Positions 26,141 through 33,697 of a stretch of 60,016 nucleotides of DNA are shown piece after piece. A model generated the notes under the pieces. It did not search any database. It saw only the letters and a program-made list of their open reading frames with translations, and was not told where the DNA came from. The stretch's first letter is position 1, and each line of letters begins with the position of its first letter. A program made the translations under genes and the position numbers. The DNA is from Spirochaetota bacterium (lineage in GTDB: Bacteria > Spirochaetota > UBA4802 > JAGODF01): contig JARKUF010000001.1 of the NCBI GenBank assembly GCA_029974015.1, positions 1 to 60,016 on the forward strand. Reading direction: 5' to 3'.

Positions 26141-27376
26141 GTGAATAAAAGCTGTTCTGGTAATACCGGCCTGTGTGCCTTTCTTGTCGCGGCGGTGTGT
26201 ACCGCCGCGATGTCCGTTTCGGCCTTTGGGAGGGACATTAACCTCGATGAAGTTTATCTGAAAAGCGAATCGCCTTATCAGACGAAACTTTTACTCGGGA
26301 AGATCGATGCCTATCTGGCCGCCGGTTCCAGGCTCATTGACCGGGGCGTCGTTTTTTCCGGGTGGAAGTCGGCGGAGGAGGTGGTTTTTCTGAAAGAGGT
26401 GCGGGGAACCGGCGAAAACATCCTTTCTATCTACGATTTAGCCGCGGGGAAATCAAGGGAAATAGCCAGATTCAGAGGTGATGTTATGTTCGCCCGCGTC
26501 GCACCAGGGGGGAGGTACATGGCCATGAGGCGCCTGGTCCCCGGGGCGGACATCGTTCCGGACAATGAGATCGTCCTCATGTCCCTCCATGACGGAAAGG
26601 AGAAGGTCATCCCATCGTCAAACGCCCTCCTCGATTTCACTTTGTCCCAGGACGGCAACTCCATTTTTATTGAATCGTCCCTCGGTATAGAAGAAATAAC
26701 ATTTGTCGGAGGAACGGGGCGTACGGTCCTGGGAAAACCTGTATGTCCCTGGATTTTCAGAGGGGAGTCGCCCGTTCTGGCCTATCCTTCTCCGGACAGG
26801 AGCCGCTGGGTGCTTATGACCGGAGGCGGGGGTATATACCGGGCGTGTTTGATTGAAGGCGGAAAATCCGTGAAAATTGGAGGAGTGACTTCCTCGTCGG
26901 AGTTCGCCTGGGTGGGGAACACTTCCTTTGCGTACCGACGCGGTTACGCGGGAAATTACACGCTGGCGCTCCAGACCCTTCCCGGCGGTGAGGCGAAGGC
27001 ACTTGGCGCGGAATCGTTCAACACATCGATGTTTTACTCCATCTCCGCGGGAATACTCTCCTGGCTTCGCGACGGCTGCATCATGCTCTATTATCCCGCC
27101 ACGAATGTCCGTCTGGCAACGGGCTTGGAGGGCGATGATGTTGCAGTCGACGCCGCGGGGTCACGATTCATCTCACTGTTGGGGAACAGGCTTTTTGTCA
27201 CCGAAATTAATGCCCTGAGGCGCAGGAGCATCGATATCAGGCGGATCCATAGAAGACAGCTTTCCCTTTACCAGGAGGTGAGGCTCAGAACCGTGGAACA
27301 CCGTAACGAATTCACGGCCCGGTATCTTGACCGTAAAATAAGCCTTTACAGGGACCTTATCAATTCGCGAAAATAG
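26141..27376 (+). CDS. Exported protein, possibly beta-propeller
   Basis: The 411-residue precursor starts at a GTG with an AAGG upstream and has a signal peptide (SCSGNTGLCAFLVAAVCT). The body alternates short strands with turn motifs (ILSIYDLAAGKSREIARF, RSRWVLMTGGGGIYRACL) typical of WD40/TolB-like propeller blades, six or seven in number, but no precise family is recognised. Its C-terminus is basic and helical. It is probably periplasmic and in an operon with the LysM lipoprotein and perhaps the GlpX-like gene (25 bp downstream). Confidence 0.75.
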   Translation: MNKSCSGNTGLCAFLVAAVCTAAMSVSAFGRDINLDEVYLKSESPYQTKLLLGKIDAYLAAGSRLIDRGVVFSGWKSAEEVVFLKEVRGTGENILSIYDLAAGKSREIARFRGDVMFARVAPGGRYMAMRRLVPGADIVPDNEIVLMSLHDGKEKVIPSSNALLDFTLSQDGNSIFIESSLGIEEITFVGGTGRTVLGKPVCPWIFRGESPVLAYPSPDRSRWVLMTGGGGIYRACLIEGGKSVKIGGVTSSSEFAWVGNTSFAYRRGYAGNYTLALQTLPGGEAKALGAESFNTSMFYSISAGILSWLRDGCIMLYYPATNVRLATGLEGDDVAVDAAGSRFISLLGNRLFVTEINALRRRSIDIRRIHRRQLSLYQEVRLRTVEHRNEFTARYLDRKISLYRDLINSRK

Positions 27377-27401
27377 CTGAATACCGTCAACAGGGGTGCG
27401 T

Positions 27402-28349
27402 ATGGACAGGAACTTAGCTCTTGAAGTCGTTCGGGTCACCGAGGCTGCGGCCCTCTATGCGAGCAGGCACATGGGGAGGGGCAATGAGGATTTAGCCAAC
27501 AAATCCGCCGTCGACGCTATGGCAAAGGTTTTCTCATCGGTTTCTATCAAGGGGCGGGTCGTAATAAGCCCAGGCGAAGAAGAACTTCTCGTCCGGGGAT
27601 CAAGTCTGGGGAACATGGCCGGTTTGGAGGCCGATATCGCCCTGGACCCCCTGGAGGGAAAGACGACCTGCGCCAACGGGGGCCAGAATTCAATTACCAC
27701 CATAGCCATCGGTGAGCGCGGGTGCTTTTTCGAAGTGCCCCCCATTTACATGGAGAAGATCGCCGTGGGCCCGGAAGCCAAAGGGGCCATCGACATCAAC
27801 CAGTCGCCGCAGATAAACATCAAGCGGATAGCCCGCGCCATGGGAAAATATATTGAGGACATCACAGTCTGCGTCCTTGACCGGGAGCGGCACAGGGAGC
27901 TTATCGAACACATCCGTGAAACGGGCGCGAGGATCAAGCTCATCCAGGACGGCGATATTTCCGGAGCCGTCGCCGCGGCGATGAAAGACAAGCCGATCGA
28001 CGTTTTGATGGGAGTGGGGGGGGCCATGCACGGCGTCCTCGCCGCTTCGGCCCTGAAATGTCTCGGAGGCGACATCCAGGCGCGTTTCGTCTACAGGGAC
28101 GATAACGACCGTGAAATGGTGCGCCGGACCGGCGAGGACGATCTGGACAGGATTTACGGCATCACCGATCTCGCACCGGGAAACAATATCATGTTCTCCG
28201 CCACGGGGGTCACCGACGGCGAACTCCTTCCGGGAGTGCGCTATTATCCCGGGGGGGCCCATACGAGTTCAATCGTCATGCGGTCGAAGACCCACACAAT
28301 CAGATATATCGCGGCGGAACATCAGTTCGACTACAAGCCGATGTACTGA
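27402..28349 (+). CDS. GlpX-family protein lacking several catalytic residues (predicted pseudo-FBPase)
   Basis: The 315-residue protein aligns over its length with class II fructose-1,6-bisphosphatase GlpX: VTEAAALYASRHMGRG, YMEKIAVGPEAKGAIDIN, DGDISGAVAAAM and FSATGVTDGELLPGVR are all family-typical. From recalled E. coli GlpX residues, the metal ligands Asp33, Glu57 and Glu213 appear as Asn (LANKSAV), Pro (SPGEEE) and His (GGAMHGV), and the catalytic Thr90 after DPLEG as Lys (DPLEGKTT). Asp85 and Glu88 remain. Classical FBPase activity is therefore doubtful; a pseudoenzyme or a changed function is likely. The ATG at 27402 is 6 bp after CAGGGG. Confidence 0.88.
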   Translation: MDRNLALEVVRVTEAAALYASRHMGRGNEDLANKSAVDAMAKVFSSVSIKGRVVISPGEEELLVRGSSLGNMAGLEADIALDPLEGKTTCANGGQNSITTIAIGERGCFFEVPPIYMEKIAVGPEAKGAIDINQSPQINIKRIARAMGKYIEDITVCVLDRERHRELIEHIRETGARIKLIQDGDISGAVAAAMKDKPIDVLMGVGGAMHGVLAASALKCLGGDIQARFVYRDDNDREMVRRTGEDDLDRIYGITDLAPGNNIMFSATGVTDGELLPGVRYYPGGAHTSSIVMRSKTHTIRYIAAEHQFDYKPMY

Positions 28350-28473
28350 GAAAGGCGTTTGGAAAGGCCGAAAGAAAACGCGGGGAATGATGGCGCTGTG
28401 AACCGGGCCTTTGCTCTAACGGGTAAAAAATGATGGACTTTGCTGCAGTGAACATTCAGAAGGGATTCCACCT

Positions 28474-29664
28474 ATGAAACTTCGCCTTGTACATAAAAAC
28501 AATCCTGAAACTCTCGTATCGGAGGCGGTGAAAAAAATACCGCCCTCCGGGATCAGGGAGTTTTTCGATATCGTTTACTCCATGCCGGAGTGCATATCCC
28601 TGGGCGTAGGGGAGCCCGATTTCGTCACGCCCTGGAGGATTTCAGATACCGGCATATACGCCATCAAGGACGGGAACACGCATTATACGCCTAACCGCGG
28701 CCTCCCGGAGCTCTGTGCTCTAATTTCGCGGGACATAAAGCGGCGCCTAAAGGCGTCCTACGATCCCGACGAAGAAATCATAGTTACCATGGGGGTGAGT
28801 CAGGGGCTTGACCTCGCACTGCGGAGCATTGTCAACCCCGGCGACGAGGTGATCATCCCCGAACCCTGTTATGTGTCCTACGGCGCCAACGTTACGCTTT
28901 TAGGCGGAAAGCCCGTGTATGTACCCACGGATTTTGCCGGTGAATTCAAGGTCGATATCGCCGGCCTCCGGGCCGCTGTGTCGTCCCGGACGAAGGCGGT
29001 ACTCCTTAACTATCCTTCGAATCCAACGGGAAACACGCTTCCACGGAATGTTCTCGAGGGCGTGGCGGAGCTCGCAATGGAGCATAATTTCATCATCATC
29101 TCCGACGAAATATACTCTTCTCTTTCTTACGGGAAGGAGCACTGGTCCATCGTCTCCATCCCGGAGGTAAAGGACCGTACCATCTATCTCAACGGATTTT
29201 CCAAGTCCCACGCCATGACCGGATGGCGCCTCGGATATGTCGCCGGGCCGAAGTACCTCATCGACATGATGCTGAAAGTGCACCAGTACACGGCCCTCTG
29301 CGCCCCCTCCCTTTCCCAGTTTGCCGCCCTGGAGGCTATGAAAAGCACGGGGAAGGACGTGGTTCGCATGCGGAGCGAATACATGAAACGCAGGAACTTC
29401 ATCGTTGCGCGGTTCCGCGAGGTGGGTTTGCCGTGCCTCATGCCCGAGGGTGCGTTTTACGTGTTTCCAGACGTGTCCCCAACGGGGATGGACGGCCGAG
29501 AATTCGCCCTTGCCCTTCTAAGGGCGGAAAAGGTCGCGGTGGTTCCCGGGGCCGTTTTCGGCGAATGCGGAAAAAACCATATACGATGTTCCTACGCGAC
29601 CTCCATGGACAACCTTCGGGAGGCCATGGCCAGGATAGAAAAATTTTGCCGGACAATTTTTTAA
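28474..29664 (+). CDS. PLP-dependent class I/II aminotransferase
   Basis: The 396-residue enzyme is of fold type I: GVSQGLDLALRSI for cofactor binding, EPCYVSYG, the phosphate-binding NYPSNPTGN, DEIYSSLSYG and the Schiff-base Lys in GFSKSHAMTGWRLGY. The C-terminal Arg region (HIRCSYA) is present. It resembles the AspC/PatA/AlaA-like aminotransferases of broad specificity; the substrates cannot be assigned. It sits between the GlpX-like gene and a YacP-type protein gene. A ribosome site is weak (AGAAGGGATT). Confidence 0.93.
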   Translation: MKLRLVHKNNPETLVSEAVKKIPPSGIREFFDIVYSMPECISLGVGEPDFVTPWRISDTGIYAIKDGNTHYTPNRGLPELCALISRDIKRRLKASYDPDEEIIVTMGVSQGLDLALRSIVNPGDEVIIPEPCYVSYGANVTLLGGKPVYVPTDFAGEFKVDIAGLRAAVSSRTKAVLLNYPSNPTGNTLPRNVLEGVAELAMEHNFIIISDEIYSSLSYGKEHWSIVSIPEVKDRTIYLNGFSKSHAMTGWRLGYVAGPKYLIDMMLKVHQYTALCAPSLSQFAALEAMKSTGKDVVRMRSEYMKRRNFIVARFREVGLPCLMPEGAFYVFPDVSPTGMDGREFALALLRAEKVAVVPGAVFGECGKNHIRCSYATSMDNLREAMARIEKFCRTIF

Positions 29665-29696
29665 GACGAAGGAAGGGGCGCTCGACCTGCCGCGAC

Positions 29697-30194
29697 ATGG
29701 CTTATCTCATAGACGGGTTTAACCTCCTCTACAAGTTTCCCGAGTTCGAAGAACTTATGGCCCGGCACATGCTCGTCCAGGCGCGCATGGGGCTCCTGGA
29801 GAGGCTCAAAGAATTCGTGAGGCTTACCGGAAAAAAGGTGAGGATCGTCTTCGACGGAAAAAAACAACAGTCCCTGGACCTGAGAAGCGAAACTGTGGGT
29901 TCCATCGATGTGTATTATTCCCTCGACTATTCGGCGGACTTCCTGATCAAGGAGTTTGTAAAAAAAGACCTCAATCCGAGGATGACAACGGTAGTCACTT
30001 CGGACAATGGGATAATTTCGTACGTGGCCCGCTTCGGGGTGAAACTGAAGAAAAGCGAGGAGTTCGCGGACCTTGTGACGAAAACCATTGAGGATTCACG
30101 GCAGGAGAAACGTATAGAGAAAGATTATGATCCCATGGTCTCCGCCGAAGAGGTGAAATACTGGGAGAAGATGTTTGGGAAAAAGAAACCCTGA
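29697..30194 (+). CDS. NYN-domain protein, YacP/Rae1-like ribonuclease
   Basis: The ATG at 29697 (AYLIDGFNLLY) starts a 165-residue NYN domain, the PIN-like fold of YacP/Rae1, a ribosome-associated endoribonuclease in Bacillus. Its acidic site is spread over DGFNL, FDGKKQQ and TSDNG. The longer frame upstream is a shadow. It follows the aminotransferase closely, and an intrinsic terminator follows it. Confidence 0.85.
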   Translation: MAYLIDGFNLLYKFPEFEELMARHMLVQARMGLLERLKEFVRLTGKKVRIVFDGKKQQSLDLRSETVGSIDVYYSLDYSADFLIKEFVKKDLNPRMTTVVTSDNGIISYVARFGVKLKKSEEFADLVTKTIEDSRQEKRIEKDYDPMVSAEEVKYWEKMFGKKKP

Positions 30195-30210
30195 ACGAAC
30201 TGTGCGCCTA

Positions 30211-30242
30211 AAAAAACCGCCCGGGAATGGGCGGTTTTTTTT
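30211..30242. terminator. Bidirectional rho-independent terminator
   Basis: AAAAAA-CCGCCC, loop GGGAAT, GGGCGG and eight T lie between the convergent NYN protein and thiolase genes. The A-run on the other side makes it work in both directions. Confidence 0.9.
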
Positions 30243-30261
30243 ATTATATACAACGCTTTTA

Positions 30262-31440
30262 TTACATCTCTATCGTAAGGGCATGTCCCATGCCGCCGCC
30301 TATGCACAGCGTGGCTATGCCTTTCTTCGCTTTCCGCTTGAGCATTTCGTACACGAGGGTGGTGAGAATACGGGTCCCCGAGGCGCCGATAGGATGGCCG
30401 ATGGCGATTGCCCCGCCGTTCACGTTGACTTTGTTCACGTCCCACCCCAGCTCACGGTTCACCACAATGGCCTGGGTAGCGAAGGCCTCGTTAGCTTCGA
30501 TGAGATCGAGGTCCGAGGCTTTCCAGCCTGCTTTCTCCAGGGCCTTCCGGCTTGAGGGGATGGGCCCTGTTCCCATGATGCTGGGATCTACGCCTGCCGA
30601 GGCGTAAGATACTATCCTCGCCAGAGGCTTGATCCCCAACTTGTGCGCCATGTCCGCCGACATCACCACGGCGGCGCCGGCGCCGTCGTTTATTCCCGAA
30701 GCGTTACCGGCGGTAACCACTCCGTCCTTTTTGAAAGCGGGTTTAAGTTTTGACATGGCCTCTATGGTTGCTCCGAAGCGGGGGAATTCGTCGGTGTCGA
30801 AGAGGATGGCGTCCCCTTTTTTCCCGGCGATTTCCACGGCCACGATTTCATCTTTGAATCGCCCCGAGGTGATGGCGGCTTCGGCTTTACGCTGGCTTCC
30901 CACGGCGAACTCGTCAAGTTCCTGGCGGGTGAGCTTCCATTTCTCCGCCACGTTTTCAGCGGTGATCCCCATGTGGTAATCGTTGAAAGCGTCCCAGAGG
31001 CCGTCCTTAATCATCACGTCGATGATGTTTGATTCTCCCATGCGGTAGCCCCATCTCGCCCGGGCGAGGGCGTAGGGGGCCGCGGACATGTTTTCCGTGC
31101 CGCCGGCCACGATGATGTCGGCGTCTCCGGCTTTGATAATCTGGGCGGCCAGGGAAATTGAACGGAGGCCTGAAGCGCATACTTTGTTGACGGTCATGGC
31201 GGGGACTTCCTGGGGTATTCCCGAATGGACCAGTATCTGCCTCGCCACGTTTTGCCCCTGGCTTGCCTGGAGCACATTGCCCATGATGACGTTTTCCACT
31301 TGCCCAGGCTCAATGCCCGCACGTTTCATCGCTTCTTTCACTACTATGGTGCCAAGCTTCACTGCAGGCACTTCCTTGATGGCGCCGCCGAAGGACCCGA
31401 CGGGGGTCCTGACTATTGATGCGATAATGACGTCTTTCAT
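30262..31440 (-). CDS. Acetyl-CoA acetyltransferase (thiolase)
   Basis: The 392-residue enzyme condenses two acetyl-CoA to acetoacetyl-CoA or cleaves it in the other direction. Catalytic motifs are [11 protein letters not shown] (nucleophile Cys), [14 protein letters not shown] (His) and [10 protein letters not shown] (second Cys). Length and pattern fit biosynthetic-type PhaA/AtoB. The ATG at 31440 follows GAGAGG; the frame extends 51 residues upstream without support. It is alone on its strand and ends at the bidirectional terminator. Acyl-CoA chemistry elsewhere in the window is given by the ADP-forming synthetase at 51805. Confidence 0.95.
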   Translation of the reverse strand: MKDVIIASIVRTPVGSFGGAIKEVPAVKLGTIVVKEAMKRAGIEPGQVENVIMGNVLQASQGQNVARQILVHSGIPQEVPAMTVNKVCASGLRSISLAAQIIKAGDADIIVAGGTENMSAAPYALARARWGYRMGESNIIDVMIKDGLWDAFNDYHMGITAENVAEKWKLTRQELDEFAVGSQRKAEAAITSGRFKDEIVAVEIAGKKGDAILFDTDEFPRFGATIEAMSKLKPAFKKDGVVTAGNASGINDGAGAAVVMSADMAHKLGIKPLARIVSYASAGVDPSIMGTGPIPSSRKALEKAGWKASDLDLIEANEAFATQAIVVNRELGWDVNKVNVNGGAIAIGHPIGASGTRILTTLVYEMLKRKAKKGIATLCIGGGMGHALTIEM

Positions 31441-31637
31441 AACACCTCTCAATGGTACATGAAATGATGCTCTCTTGCGTTTTAGCGCAAAGAAAATGCT
31501 TTTCCGCAGACTGAGGAGCGCTCCAGTCCCGTAGCGTCGGGCGGGGGAGGGCCATCGTATGCCGGGCCGCACTTTTTTCAGGGCATACGACAAAAGCAGG
31601 GTAAAGATAAAATAATGAGATTTATTGTCGAGAAATA

Positions 31638-31665
31638 TTTGTATATCGAATTAATGCGATATAAT
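31638..31665 (+). promoter_or_regulatory. Candidate promoter for the nitroreductase gene
   Basis: TATAAT at 31660-31665 with TTTGTA (31638-31643) as a weak -35, 16 bp apart. Transcription from ~31672 would place the large palindrome within the first 45 nt of the leader. Confidence 0.5.
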
Positions 31666-31681
31666 AGAGTGGTGGAGAAAC

Positions 31682-31717
31682 CTGCGTACAGGCGCGAAGC
31701 TTCGCGCCTGTACGCAG
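31682..31717. promoter_or_regulatory. Perfect 36-bp palindrome in the nitroreductase leader
   Basis: CTGCGTACAGGCGCGAAG is followed immediately by its exact reverse complement with no spacer. It could be an operator for a dimeric regulator, or a leader hairpin whose loop would need a few central pairs opened. It is not part of the dispersed hairpin family. Confidence 0.75.
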
Positions 31718-31769
31718 TAATATCCGGGGCGATAAAATGCATGCCCCGGCTTAAATGGAGGGCTGGCGC

Positions 31770-32657
31770 ATGGCAGAAGCGCCTAAGATAGACAATAACC
31801 TTTGTACCATGTGCGGGTTGTGCATTGAGATCTGCCCCAGGGACGCCATAACTGTCGTCGATGGAGAATTGACAACGTTGGAGGGGGAGTGCATTCTTTG
31901 TTCCCACTGCTATGCCGTGTGCGATGCCGGCGCCATCAGCTTCGACCCAGATGTTTTACGGGCCGTAAAATTCAGGACAATCCGCTTTGATGATATTCCC
32001 CGGAGGAATGTAACACCGGCGGATTTTGTGAATTTTTCGATGTCGCGCAGGAGCGTGAGAAAATATCGGGAAATACCCTTGTCGGACAATGTCCTCGCCG
32101 ACCTTGTGGATTTCGCTGTGACTGCCCCCTCGGGGAGCAACTGCCAGAACTGGTGCTTCACCGTCATCAATGGCAGGGACAAAGTGTTCGAGCTCGCCAA
32201 TAAGATCAGGCGGTTTTTCGAGAGGCTGAACGTAATAGTCCGCAATCCCGTCACGCGGTATCTTTCTATACTGTTTGCCGGTAAGAAGCTGCTTAAATAT
32301 TATAAAAACCATTACAATTCCGTAGAGATGGGACTCAATGAAGCCGCGAAGGGAAGGGACCTCCTCTTTCACGGGGCTCCAGCGGTCATACTTGTCCACG
32401 GCGGTACGTCGGGGAGCACTCCCTTCGAGGACGGCCAGTACGCGGCTTACAATATCGCCCTCCTGGCCCATGCCCTTGGCCTGGGAACGTGCTTCATCGG
32501 ATACGCGAAGGAAACAATAAAAAGGTCCAAAGGCATTCGGGCTTACCTGGGAATCCCGGCACATCACAGGATCCTGGCGGTACTCACAGTGGGTTTTCCG
32601 GCAGTTGAGTTTGGGCGTTTCGCCCTTCGAAAAGAATATCCGGTTCGGTTTTTTTAA
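31770..32657 (+). CDS. Nitroreductase-family protein with N-terminal 2x[4Fe-4S] ferredoxin domain
   Basis: Residues 1-60 hold two iron-sulfur motifs (CTMCGLCIEICP and CILCSHCYAVCD); the rest is an FMN-binding nitroreductase domain with SRRSVRKYREIP, APSGSNCQNW and GLGTCFIGYA. Such fusions use ferredoxin electrons to reduce nitro, quinone or other substrates in anaerobes. The ATG at 31770 follows GGAGGG and is preferred over the ATG at 31755, whose codons form that ribosome site. 295 residues. The leader carries a large palindrome, so expression is probably controlled, perhaps by redox or substrate. Confidence 0.92.
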   Translation: MAEAPKIDNNLCTMCGLCIEICPRDAITVVDGELTTLEGECILCSHCYAVCDAGAISFDPDVLRAVKFRTIRFDDIPRRNVTPADFVNFSMSRRSVRKYREIPLSDNVLADLVDFAVTAPSGSNCQNWCFTVINGRDKVFELANKIRRFFERLNVIVRNPVTRYLSILFAGKKLLKYYKNHYNSVEMGLNEAAKGRDLLFHGAPAVILVHGGTSGSTPFEDGQYAAYNIALLAHALGLGTCFIGYAKETIKRSKGIRAYLGIPAHHRILAVLTVGFPAVEFGRFALRKEYPVRFF

Positions 32658-32709
32658 AAACGGGCGCAATGCATCGCTCCCGCAAGTACCCTGAATTTTT
32701 GGGGTTTTC

Positions 32710-32807
32710 TTAAGGCATCCACTAATAATTAGGATTTCCCGCCCGCCGAAGGCGGGCGGGAAATCGTAGTTTTTGTGGCTGCCCTTAATTTTTAGAGGTT
32801 CCCTTAA
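32710..32807. repeat. Dispersed hairpin element, copy 9 (compact)
   Basis: It is bounded by TTAAGG on the left and CCCTTAA on the right. The hairpin CCCGCCCGCC-GAA-GGCGGGCGGG is present; the usual arm is replaced by TTTTTGTGGCTGCCCTTAA, which is the reverse complement of a left-end type seen in copies 11 and 14. So two end types are combined here. Confidence 0.85.
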
Positions 32808-32853
32808 GCCGTGTTGCGAAGAATACTTGCGATAGATTTCCAATGGAGGCACA

Positions 32854-33003
32854 ATGAGCGTCTATGTTTTTGCCGCAATCATACTGGCCGTCCTGGCGGG
32901 CGTGATGATTGCGGAATACCATATTCACCGCTCCAGGCAGGAAGAGCATGCCAGTGCGAAGTGGAGCGATATCTGGGAAGAGCGGCTTAGAAACGGAAGA
33001 TGA
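32854..33003 (+). CDS. Small single-pass membrane protein (49 aa)
   Basis: An ATG at 32854, four bases after GGAGG, opens 49 codons: an N-terminal hydrophobic segment (VYVFAAIILAVLAGVMIA) followed by a charged, Trp-rich tail (WSDIWEERL). It was missed by length filters. Topology suggests a short lumenal N-terminus and cytoplasmic tail. No family is recognised. Its last 17 bases overlap, tail to tail, the end of the CPBP gene on the other strand. Confidence 0.7.
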   Translation: MSVYVFAAIILAVLAGVMIAEYHIHRSRQEEHASAKWSDIWEERLRNGR

Positions 33004-33622
33004 ACATTGCCAGGACGATGATCTCGTGGCCGATGATCGTCGCGATGACAGTCCGCTCCCTGTAGTAGATGTACGATAAAAGGGCCCCTATGGCGGCTGC
33101 TATCGAAGCGAGTAGAGCGTTCCCCGAAAGCAGAAAAAAGAAAATCCCGTACGCCGCCGCGGAAGCTATTGAACCCGAAACCTTGCCGAAAAGATCCATA
33201 AAAATGCGCTGAAATACGCCGCGGAACAGAAGTTCCGCGGCGGGCACCGCGACGACCATCATGAGAACAAAGAGTTCGCCGCGCAGGACCGCCCCTCCGG
33301 AGGTGAAGTATCGGTACAGAACGGGGGTACGGGGAAATAGATGCCGCACCGCCGTGAGGGCCGCAGCAAGCAGGGCGGGGTACAGGAAAATTGAAATATT
33401 CCGGATGTCGGAAAACTCGCCGCCGAATATCCTTCGCCGTGATATCATTTCCCTGTCGGTAAAATAAGAGAGAAGAATCGTCATCAGGATGGACAGGGTG
33501 TACTGATAAATGAAGAGAAATCCGGTGTAGCGCGACACAAGGTACGCCGCTCCGAAGAGGACCGGAACGGTGAGGAGAGATGAAGGCCGCGCCCTGTCGT
33601 AAGGATTCCCGAGGTCTACCAT
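32987..33622 (-). CDS. CPBP-like membrane protein, divergent metalloprotease motifs
   Basis: A 211-residue protein with about seven hydrophobic helices. AELLFRGVFQRIF near residue 140 corresponds to the EExxxR motif of CPBP (CAAX-processing/Abi) proteases but the first Glu is Ala; the expected FxxxH segment reads FFFLLSG, without His; GHEIIVLA may be the last motif without Asn. Protease activity is therefore doubtful. The ATG at 33622 is chosen; a TTG at 33658 is possible. It lies head-on with the small membrane protein at 32854. Confidence 0.72.
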   Translation of the reverse strand: MVDLGNPYDRARPSSLLTVPVLFGAAYLVSRYTGFLFIYQYTLSILMTILLSYFTDREMISRRRIFGGEFSDIRNISIFLYPALLAAALTAVRHLFPRTPVLYRYFTSGGAVLRGELFVLMMVVAVPAAELLFRGVFQRIFMDLFGKVSGSIASAAAYGIFFFLLSGNALLASIAAAIGALLSYIYYRERTVIATIIGHEIIVLAMFIFRF

Positions 33623-33697
33623 AAAATAGAATTTTCCCTTTCCGGCCCGGTATGTCAAGAGATATATGCCGGGCGGGTTACGGAGGCCCGCAATTTT

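Larger units (their letters stand above)
31441..31769. other. Divergent intergenic region thiolase / ferredoxin-nitroreductase
   Basis: The 329-bp gap holds a TATAAT box (31660-31665), a perfect 36-bp palindrome (31682-31717) and the ribosome site of the nitroreductase. No small gene was seen in it. Confidence 0.5.

Noticed and set aside
29223..29696. Long open frame upstream of the NYN protein, in another frame of the aminotransferase gene
   Set aside because: It has no independent start support, is rich in Arg/Gly/Pro as shadow frames are, and overlaps a certain gene. Only the part from the ATG at 29697 encodes a recognisable domain.
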